A stretch of DNA of 6,237 nt, taken from contig CANBQJ010000220.1 of assembly GCA_947371645.1 (NCBI GenBank), positions 1 to 6,237 on the forward strand, written 5' to 3'. How positions within the stretch are numbered: position 1 is the stretch's first letter; each line of letters starts with the position of its first letter. The stretch is from Burkholderiales bacterium (GTDB lineage Bacteria > Pseudomonadota > Gammaproteobacteria > Burkholderiales > Burkholderiaceae). This document shows positions 1 through 5,329 of the stretch, piece by piece. The notes under the pieces were generated by a model. It worked only from the letters and a program-made list of their open reading frames with translations, did not search any database and was not told the origin of the DNA. The translations under genes were made by a program, and so were the position numbers.

Positions 1-466
1 GGCCCGCTCGGCGCCGCTGTCGGCCACGCACCTGAAGGCGGTGACCGACCGGCTCAACGCCATCGACCAGGTGCTGCCCGAGATCGACGAGGGCGAAATC
101 GATGCCCAGACCCTGCGCGACCTCTCCGGCCACGAGTGCGACGACCTGGAGATCGTGGCCGAAGGCGGCACCCCCGCCAACGAGGCCACCCTTGCCTGGG
201 CGCGCGAGCTGCAGGTGGGGGCCTGGTACAAGCTGGACTTCCGGCTGCGCCACGAGACCGTGCAGCTGGCGTGGAAGGGCCTGCACCAGCGCCTCATCCT
301 CTTCGTCACGCCGCAAGGGCGTGGCGTGCTCTTCCAGCAGCACCGCCTGGCGGCCTTCCTGCAGGCCGGCCTTTTGGTGCCGGTGGCAGATGAATCGCTC
401 ACCACGCGCGCCACGCGCGAGGCCCTGGCCAAGCTCGACGCCGACCCCAAGCGCCTGCTGAGCTGA
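1..466 (+). CDS. DUF1631 family protein, C-terminal end (5' truncated by window edge)
   Basis: The frame is open from the first complete codon (base 2) to TGA at 464-466, giving 154 visible residues. A GTG at 41 could be read as a start, but nothing stops the frame upstream, so this is most likely the tail of a longer gene. The core at about 215-385 reads VGAWYKLDF, then a VQLAWKG strand, LILFVTPQGRG, and a helix ending in LQAGLLVPV. That pattern (a 'VG-W' strand, a 'LAW' strand, a 'LF-T--G-G' strand, then a Leu-rich helix) resembles the C-terminus of DUF1631 proteins, large proteobacterial proteins of unknown function sometimes mislabelled thymidine phosphorylase. The fold looks like a small beta barrel, but the RxxxR and DxSxxG motifs of a c-di-GMP binding PilZ domain are not visible. 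Function is unknown. It ends 171 bases before the pilus genes and is probably a separate transcription unit. The family call rests on remembered pattern only. Confidence 0.68.
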   Translation, partial: ARSAPLSATHLKAVTDRLNAIDQVLPEIDEGEIDAQTLRDLSGHECDDLEIVAEGGTPANEATLAWARELQVGAWYKLDFRLRHETVQLAWKGLHQRLILFVTPQGRGVLFQQHRLAAFLQAGLLVPVADESLTTRATREALAKLDADPKRLLS

Positions 467-477
467 ACCGCGCCCCC

Positions 478-497
478 CGCCGCCCCATGAGGCGGTG
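478..497 (+). terminator. Weak hairpin after the DUF1631-like gene, possible terminator
   Basis: CGCCGCC at 478-484 pairs with GGCGGTG at 491-497 (7 pairs, one of them G-U) around the 6-base loop CCATGA. It starts 12 bases after the TGA of the upstream gene, which is a normal terminator position. No T-run follows (the next bases are TTGCCC), so it does not meet the usual intrinsic terminator pattern. In DNA this GC-rich, short stems also arise by chance. Confidence 0.22.
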
Positions 498-627
498 TTG
501 CCCAGGCGCAAATCCGCCCGCCACATGCTGGCGACAAAGTTCACCACCCGAGAAATAAGACACGAAGCTCCCTTTATTCCTTCCACCTCGTGGAAACCCT
601 TTTGAGAGGATTGCAGGGCGAGTCAAT

Positions 628-631
628 GGAG
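628..631 (+). promoter_or_regulatory. Ribosome binding site that favours the mshI ATG at 638
   Basis: GGAG lies 6 bases before ATG 638, an ideal spacing. The in-frame ATG at 626 has only AGGG at 615-618 (7-base spacing), and the GTG at 590 has pyrimidine-rich DNA upstream with no Shine-Dalgarno match. The start at 638 gives MFFKRRRVE, similar to the short basic N-termini of MshI proteins. ATG 626 remains possible and would add four residues. Confidence 0.5.
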
Positions 632-637
632 TCCTGC

Positions 638-2224
638 ATGTTTTTCAAACGGCGTCGTGTCGAGCGAGCACAGATCCTGGGAGTAGCCCGAACGGGCAAC
701 CGGGTGACGGCCGCCGGTGTGGGCACGAACGCCGAAGGCGGTCTGGCGCTCAACTGGTTGTGGTCGGAAGTGGCCAGTGGCCTGCCAGAGGTCATCCGCG
801 GCCTCCAGGGCGCCTGGGGCCCGAAGCTGCCGCCTGCGGTGCTGGTGGCCGATCGAGGCGAATACACCCTGGTGGCCACCGAGGCGCCCGAGGTGCCCCG
901 CGAAGAGTGGCGTGAAGCCCTGCGCTGGCAGCTCAAGGATCAGGTCAACTACCCCATCGACAACGCCATCATCGAGGTGCTGGCGGTGCCCGAGACCACG
1001 CAGGTGCGGGCCAGCCATGCCAGCATCGTGCTGATCGCGCCGCACGATGAGGCCAACAAGAACTACCTGGAGTCGTCCGACGAGGGCCACGACTGGGTGG
1101 CCCACGACGTGCCCGAGACCGCGCTGCGCAACATCTGCGCCCTGGGCGAGGTCGAAGGCAAGGCGCACGCGCTGATGGCCTTTGGCGACACCTACAGCAT
1201 GCTGGTCATCACCTGCGGTGGCGAGTTGCTGATGGCCCGCACCATCGAGGTGTCCCTCAACGACCCCGACGACCCCGAAGAGCAGCGCGGCGGGGCCATC
1301 GGCCGTGCGGGCCTGGAAGTGCTGCGCACGCTGGACACCTTCGAGCGCATCCACAGCCAGGCGCAGCTGGCCCACGTCACCGTGGCCTTGCCGCCGGGCT
1401 TCGATGGCGCGATGGAAGTGCTGGCCGATCTGGTCTACCAGCCGCTCAAGGCGTTGCACCTGGGTGATCTCCTTGACTGCAGCCAGTTGCGCGACCAGGG
1501 CGTCGCCATGGCCGCGACCTTTGCCGAGCTCTGCGCCATCGGTGGGGCGCTGCGCCAGTACACCACCCAGCGGGGCATTTCACAGATCTCGCTGCTGCCG
1601 CCGGCCCTGCAAGGCGGCCCCGTGAGCTGGAACCTGGACCAGGCCGCCCGCGCCTGCGCCGCACTGGCGGGCCTGGTGTTCGTGGGCAGCCTGGGCCTGT
1701 CTGGCGTGGCGGTCACCCGCATCGTGCAGGCGGATGCGGCAGAAAAGTCTGCCAGCAGCCTGGCTGAAGGCGTGCCCCAGGGCGCGCCTCGGCCGCCCAT
1801 CATGATCGAGATGGAGGCGCTGCGCGAGACGTCCAAGCGGCAGTCCGAGCTGCGCGAATCGCTGAGCAAGCTGGCCAACGAGCAGTCCGGCCACTACTCG
1901 CAGTACCTCATGGCCCTGGCTCGCCAGGCCCCTGGCTCGCTGTGGATCGTGGGCATGGACATCGCGCCCAATGGCCGCGATATGGAGCTGCGCGGCCGGA
2001 TGATGGACCCGATGGCCCTGCCGGCCTACCTGGGCAAGCTGGCGGCTGAGCCCCAGTTCCGCGGCCGGCGTTTCTCCCAAATCGAGGTCAAGTCGCTGGA
2101 TGGCAGCAACGCGGCCTTCGGTGACACGGCGGGGCTGCAAGGCGTCTCCGAGTTCGTGCTCAAAGCCAGCGCCAAGCCAGTGCCCGGCACATTCAGCGCA
2201 GCAGCCGGGGGGCCACAGCCATGA
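638..2224 (+). CDS. mshI: MSHA biogenesis protein MshI (PilM-PilN-like platform protein)
   Basis: MshI is an inner-membrane assembly protein of MSHA-type type IV pili. It joins a cytoplasmic PilM-like half to a PilN-like half and belongs to the alignment complex around the motor. Numbered from ATG 638 (528 residues), residues 1 to about 325 form the actin-like half. It includes the family-typical RWQLKDQVNYPIDNAI (96-111) and LEVLRTLDTFERI (226-238). A single membrane helix spans about 339-363 (CAALAGLVFVGSLGLSGVAV and flanks). It is followed by a Pro/Ala linker, a predicted coiled coil (about 387-418) and a PilN-like alpha/beta domain (about 432-511, opening PGSLWIVGMDIAPNGRDMEL). The first strand-loop reads GVARTGNRV and lacks the acidic residue of the PilM phosphate-1 loop, so ATP binding is doubtful. 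The gene leads a four-gene run, and its TGA overlaps the mshJ ATG. Starts at 626 or 590 are possible but less likely. Family identity is well supported by motif and context; the symbol follows the Vibrio nomenclature. Confidence 0.85.
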   Translation: MFFKRRRVERAQILGVARTGNRVTAAGVGTNAEGGLALNWLWSEVASGLPEVIRGLQGAWGPKLPPAVLVADRGEYTLVATEAPEVPREEWREALRWQLKDQVNYPIDNAIIEVLAVPETTQVRASHASIVLIAPHDEANKNYLESSDEGHDWVAHDVPETALRNICALGEVEGKAHALMAFGDTYSMLVITCGGELLMARTIEVSLNDPDDPEEQRGGAIGRAGLEVLRTLDTFERIHSQAQLAHVTVALPPGFDGAMEVLADLVYQPLKALHLGDLLDCSQLRDQGVAMAATFAELCAIGGALRQYTTQRGISQISLLPPALQGGPVSWNLDQAARACAALAGLVFVGSLGLSGVAVTRIVQADAAEKSASSLAEGVPQGAPRPPIMIEMEALRETSKRQSELRESLSKLANEQSGHYSQYLMALARQAPGSLWIVGMDIAPNGRDMELRGRMMDPMALPAYLGKLAAEPQFRGRRFSQIEVKSLDGSNAAFGDTAGLQGVSEFVLKASAKPVPGTFSAAAGGPQP

Positions 2225-2922
2225 TCAAGTCTTCGGCCACACTCCAGGCCCAGCTGGCCATGGTGCAGCGCCTGTGGCGCAAGTGGCGGCGCATGCATTC
2301 GGCCCGCTCACCCAGCGAGCGCCGCTTGCTGGTGGTGGGCGCGGTGGCGCTCACCTGGTTCCTGATGGACACCGTGTTCTTTTCGCCGGCCATGGCCCGT
2401 TTCAAGTCTTCCAGCACGCGCTACACCAAGGCCAACGCCGAGCTGCAAAGCAAGCAGGACGAACAGCGCCGCTACACCAGCGACCTGGTGGCCATCACGG
2501 CCCAGCTCAAGGGCGATGTGGAGCGCTTGCGCGTCGACGTGGCCAAGCAGAAGAAGGACATCGACGCCTTCCAGGATGGCCTGGTGCCCGCGCGTGACAT
2601 GCGCACCCTGCTGCAGACCGTGCTGGCGAGGCACGACGACGTGCGACTGGTCAGCATGAAGACCCTGAGCGCCGACGACGTGCGCAAGCTCTCGCCCGGC
2701 ACCAAGGACATGCCGGGCCTGTACCGCCATGGCCTGGAGTTGAAGCTGCAGGGCCGCTTTGCCAACCTGCTGGAGTGGTTGACGGCGGTCGAGAGCTGGC
2801 CGCGCAAAGTGCTGTGGTCCGGTTTGCGCCTGGACGTCGATGACAAGCAGCAGCTCTCCCTGACGGTGACCTTGTTCACCCTCAGCCCCGATGCCGAACC
2901 GCTGGAGATTGCCGCACCATGA
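2221..2922 (+). CDS. mshJ: MSHA biogenesis protein MshJ (PilO/GspM-like)
   Basis: MshJ is a bitopic inner-membrane protein that corresponds by position and fold to PilO of type IV pili and GspM of type II secretion. It is thought to pair with MshI in the periplasm. The 233 residues have a basic cytoplasmic N-terminus (RLWRKWRRMHSAR, about 18-30) and one membrane helix at about 35-55 (RLLVVGAVALTWFLMDTVFF). A long charged coiled coil follows (about 57-118), then a small alpha/beta domain (about 122-225). The strongest family signature is in that domain: LYRHGLELKLQGRFANLLEW (167-186), then LTAVESWPRKVLW and LTVTLFTLSPD near the end. The positive-inside rule puts the C-terminal bulk in the periplasm. 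The start overlaps the mshI stop (ATGA), and a G-run at 2207-2212 sits 8 bases upstream. The stop likewise overlaps mshK. Translational coupling with both neighbours is expected. Nothing suggests damage. Confidence 0.85.
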   Translation: MIKSSATLQAQLAMVQRLWRKWRRMHSARSPSERRLLVVGAVALTWFLMDTVFFSPAMARFKSSSTRYTKANAELQSKQDEQRRYTSDLVAITAQLKGDVERLRVDVAKQKKDIDAFQDGLVPARDMRTLLQTVLARHDDVRLVSMKTLSADDVRKLSPGTKDMPGLYRHGLELKLQGRFANLLEWLTAVESWPRKVLWSGLRLDVDDKQQLSLTVTLFTLSPDAEPLEIAAP

Positions 2923-3479
2923 AGCTTGCGCACACCACCATGCTGGGTTTGTGGGCGGCCGTGGCCTTTGGCGCGGCTTTCGCCCTGGACCTGCCCGACC
3001 CCACCCGCCCGCCTTATGCCACCACGCCTGGTGGCACCGTCGGCACCACCGTACCCATGCCGCCGCCACGAACGGCAGGCAGCGTGGCCGCAGGCCAGGC
3101 CGCGGGCGCCGACACACCCGATGCCACCCGAGGCACCCAGGAAGCCGGCCGCGGCAGCACCAACACCAGCAGCACCGGGCGACTGAGCGCCGTGCTGCTG
3201 GCCGATGCCCCGGGCCGCAATGCCGCCGTGATCGACGGCCAGGTTCGCTACGTGGGTGATCGCGTGACCGAGGGCACGGTGGCCGGCATCTCGGCAGGCG
3301 GCGTGACGATCAAGGGATCCGGGCGCACCGTGCAACTCAGCCTGTACGACCGTGAGCCCGAGCCCCTGCCCCTCACGAAAGAAAAGGTGGCGGTTGTGCG
3401 CACCCCGACCGACACCGAACCTCGTCCCATCGACTCCTCACCTTCGGGGGCCTCGGCCCCTGGCAAGGAACAGCCATGA
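2919..3479 (+). CDS. mshK: MSHA biogenesis protein MshK (PilP/GspC-like periplasmic protein)
   Basis: MshK is a small exported protein thought to connect the inner-membrane alignment complex with the secretin, as PilP or GspC do in related machines. The 186 residues begin with a short signal peptide: MKLAHTTM, a hydrophobic stretch to about residue 22, and a likely cut after AFA (20-22). The mature protein opens with the family hallmark DPTRPP (27-32). A disordered Pro/Thr/Gly/Ala-rich linker follows (about 33-87). A compact beta domain lies at about 88-143 (RLSAVLLAD, then NAAVIDGQVRYVGDRV, then GVTIKGSGRTVQLSLYD), matching the HR-domain pattern of GspC and PilP. There is no cysteine at the cleavage site, so unlike PilP it does not look like a lipoprotein. 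The linker and acidic/Pro-rich tail (about 144-186) are low in complexity. ATGA overlaps join it to mshJ and mshL. GGAG at 2904-2907 is 11 bases from the start, so translation may depend partly on coupling. Confidence 0.85.
   Translation: MKLAHTTMLGLWAAVAFGAAFALDLPDPTRPPYATTPGGTVGTTVPMPPPRTAGSVAAGQAAGADTPDATRGTQEAGRGSTNTSSTGRLSAVLLADAPGRNAAVIDGQVRYVGDRVTEGTVAGISAGGVTIKGSGRTVQLSLYDREPEPLPLTKEKVAVVRTPTDTEPRPIDSSPSGASAPGKEQP
3465..3469 (+). promoter_or_regulatory. Ribosome binding site of mshL inside the mshK 3' end
   Basis: AAGGA lies 6 bases before ATG 3476, within the last codons of mshK. It supports that start, and a secretin signal peptide begins immediately there. It also means mshL can be initiated directly as well as by coupling to mshK. 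Confidence 0.55.
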
Positions 3480-5308
3480 AGCCGTCCCCCCTCCTTCTGG
3501 GCCTGAGCGCACTCGCGCTGGCATTGCCCGGTCCGGTCTGGGCCAAGCGCCTGCGTCAGGCCCCCGGCGAGACCAACCCGGCGGCGATGTCATCGGCTGA
3601 CTTTGCCAAGCAGGACCTCAATGCCTTGCCGCCACCCGGCGCCAGCTCGCAGACACCCTTTGCCGCGGCCGAGGAGCCTGGCGATCGCCGAAACAGCAGT
3701 GGCGGCCTGAGCACACGCCTGACCCTGCAGCGCCGTGACGGCCTGACGCCTCCTGCGGAGAGTGGCCTGCCGGCCGTGCCTTCGGTGCAAGACCGGCGCG
3801 TCGCCCCGGACACCGGCCCGCGCTTCGACCTGGTGGTCAACAACGCGCCGGCCTCGCAGGTCTTCCTGCAGCTGGGCGCGGGGGCCGGTGTGAACGTGCT
3901 GGTGCCACCCGAGGTCAAGGGCAACATGTCGGTGAGCCTGAAGGCCGTCAACCTGGGCGAAGCGCTGGACACCATCCGTGAGCTCTTTGGCTATGACTTC
4001 AAGATCTCGGGCAACCGCGTCTTCATCTACCCCAACAGCATCCAGACCCGCATCTACCAGGTCAACTACCTGGCGGCCTTGCGCGAAGGCACCTCCAGCC
4101 TGAAGGTGACGACGCCGGGGCGCGCCAATGGCACGGCCGCGTCCAGTGGCAGCACCGGCTCGACCGCCACCACCGGCACCACGGGCAGCACGACCAGCAA
4201 CAACTCGTCTGGCTCGACCAGCACCACCAGCGACGCGGCCAAGGTGCAGATGACGGTGTCCACCGACTTCTGGCGGGACCTCCAATCCTCGCTCAAGGAG
4301 CTGGTCAACTCGGGTGGCCCGGACCGCTCCGTGGTGGTCAATGCCGCAGCCGGCGTGCTGATCGTGCGCGCATCGCCCGCCGAACACCGCAACGTGGCCG
4401 ACTACCTCAAGGCCCTGCGCATCTCGGTCGAACGCCAGGTGATGCTGGAGGCCAAGATCGTCGAGGTCACGTTGACCGACGAGGCGCAAAGCGGCGTCAA
4501 CTGGTCGATGTTCCGCTCGTATTCTTCCGGTGGCAAGAAGTACGGTGGCGGCATGGTGGCCCCGGGCGTGACCCTCAACCAGGGCTCTGGTGCCTTGAGT
4601 TCCACCGACGTGTCCATCACACCGGGCTCGGTCGTGGCCGGCGCCACAGGCGGGGCGGGCTTCTACGGCCTGGCCCTGCAGGCGGGCAACTTCGCGGCCC
4701 TGCTGAACTTCCTGCAGTCGCAAGGTGATGTGCAGGTGCTGTCGAGCCCGCGCATCGCCACGCTGAACAACCAGAAGGCCGTGCTCAAGGTGGGCACCGA
4801 CGCCTACTACCCGATCTCTCTGGGCAGCAGCAGCAGCACGACATCGGCCACCGCCGGCAACGCCACCACGGTGAACGCGCCGCAGGTGGACACCATGTTC
4901 AGCGGCATCGTGCTGGACGTGACGCCACGCATCGACGCCAATGGCGCCATCTTGCTGCACGTGCACCCCATCATCAGCTCGATCGCGCTGGAGACCATCC
5001 AGTACTCGGTGGGCAGCACCACCGGCTCGGGTGACCTGCCCAAGATCTCGGTCAGCGAGACCGACAGCATCGTGCGCGTACAAGACCGCCAGATCGTGGC
5101 CATCGGGGGCCTGATGAGCCAGCAGGTTGCCAAGAACAAGTCGGGCGTCACCGGCCTGAGCGACCTGCCTTTCATCGGAGGCCTGTTCCGCCAGAAGGCA
5201 TCGACCACCACCAAGCGCGAGCTGGTGGTGCTGATCAAGCCCACCCTGATTGGCGACGACGGCGAGGGCTTTGACCGCGAAGAGCCCAAGACGACCGCTG
5301 CCGAGTGA
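3476..5308 (+). CDS. mshL: MSHA outer-membrane secretin MshL
   Basis: MshL is the secretin, the multimeric outer-membrane pore through which the pilus emerges. The 610 residues begin with a signal peptide (MKPSPLLLGL and on, likely cut after VWA at 21-23). Residues 24-115 are Pro/Ser/Gly-rich and probably disordered. A secretin/TonB short N-terminal (N0) domain lies at about 116-195 (FDLVVNNAPASQVFLQLGA, VKGNMSVSLKAVNLGEALDT, RVFIYPN). An N1/N3-type ring domain lies at about 255-315 (DRSVVVNAAAGVLIVRASP). The barrel region at about 318-592 includes VMLEAKIVEVTL, VQVLSSPRIATLNNQKA, VGTDAYYP, VLDVTPRID, VRVQDRQIVAIGGL and the C-terminal signature LSDLPFIGGLFR (561-572). Two Ser/Thr/Gly-rich stretches are inserted, at 217-253 and about 449-466. 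No cysteine is present, so it is not a lipoprotein. The start overlaps the mshK stop. Position after mshI-J-K separates MshL from PilQ and GspD. Confidence 0.92.
   Translation: MKPSPLLLGLSALALALPGPVWAKRLRQAPGETNPAAMSSADFAKQDLNALPPPGASSQTPFAAAEEPGDRRNSSGGLSTRLTLQRRDGLTPPAESGLPAVPSVQDRRVAPDTGPRFDLVVNNAPASQVFLQLGAGAGVNVLVPPEVKGNMSVSLKAVNLGEALDTIRELFGYDFKISGNRVFIYPNSIQTRIYQVNYLAALREGTSSLKVTTPGRANGTAASSGSTGSTATTGTTGSTTSNNSSGSTSTTSDAAKVQMTVSTDFWRDLQSSLKELVNSGGPDRSVVVNAAAGVLIVRASPAEHRNVADYLKALRISVERQVMLEAKIVEVTLTDEAQSGVNWSMFRSYSSGGKKYGGGMVAPGVTLNQGSGALSSTDVSITPGSVVAGATGGAGFYGLALQAGNFAALLNFLQSQGDVQVLSSPRIATLNNQKAVLKVGTDAYYPISLGSSSSTTSATAGNATTVNAPQVDTMFSGIVLDVTPRIDANGAILLHVHPIISSIALETIQYSVGSTTGSGDLPKISVSETDSIVRVQDRQIVAIGGLMSQQVAKNKSGVTGLSDLPFIGGLFRQKASTTTKRELVVLIKPTLIGDDGEGFDREEPKTTAAE
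4124..4234 (+). repeat. Low-complexity Ser/Thr/Gly/Asn coding tract in mshL
   Basis: These 37 codons (secretin residues 217-253) are almost entirely Ser, Thr, Gly, Ala and Asn. Imperfect GST/TGS units are written with AGC-ACC, GGC-TCG and ACC-ACC codons. The reading frame stays open and both flanks are normal secretin sequence, so it is a spacer loop between the N0 region and the next ring domain, not an error. Such tracts commonly change length by slippage or unequal recombination. No exact long repeat unit is present, and it is not a CRISPR array. Confidence 0.7.
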
Positions 5309-5316
5309 GCACAGGC

Positions 5317-5321
5317 AGGAG
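5317..5321 (+). promoter_or_regulatory. Strong ribosome binding site of mshE
   Basis: AGGAG stands 8 bases before ATG 5330, in the 21-base gap after the mshL stop. It is the best Shine-Dalgarno match in the window and fixes the mshE start. It fits independent, efficient initiation of the ATPase in contrast to the coupled genes before it. Confidence 0.7.
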
Positions 5322-5329
5322 CCCCGACC

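Larger units (their letters stand above)
467..637. other. Intergenic gap upstream of the msh operon
   Basis: This 171-base gap separates the DUF1631-like gene from mshI. Its left part is GC-rich and can form one short hairpin (478-497). Its right part (about 534-625) is clearly richer in A/T than the surrounding genes, as expected of a promoter region. No good sigma-70 pair was found: TTGAGA at 602-607 is close to a -35 box, but nothing like TATAAT follows at the right distance. A TGGC at 529-532 resembles a sigma-54 -24 element but lacks the GC of the -12 element. The operon promoter probably lies here by position, but it cannot be placed. Confidence 0.5.

Noticed and set aside
529..543. Possible sigma-54 promoter (TGGCGAC, four bases, TTCA).
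   Set aside because: The essential GC of the -12 element is missing, so it is only a half match.
602..630. Possible sigma-70 promoter with TTGAGA as -35.
   Set aside because: The -10 position at 17 bases spacing reads AATGGA, and the start codon region of mshI is already there.
590..637. GTG at 590 as the mshI start, adding 16 residues.
   Set aside because: There is no ribosome binding site before it, and the added residues do not resemble MshI N-termini; ATG 638 has GGAG at ideal spacing.
623..1459. A 278-residue minus-strand open frame opposite mshI.
   Set aside because: Its composition is dominated by His, Gln, Gly and Ala, it has no motif, and it is fully explained by codon bias of the sense gene.
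2100..2597. A 165-residue plus-strand frame across the mshI/mshJ junction.
   Set aside because: It overlaps two genes with strong family signatures, and its translation is low in complexity with no match I recognise.
4124..4234. Repeat-rich tract as a CRISPR array or mobile element.
   Set aside because: Units are short and imperfect, have no spacers, and stay in the secretin reading frame; no inverted repeats or transposase signs are present.
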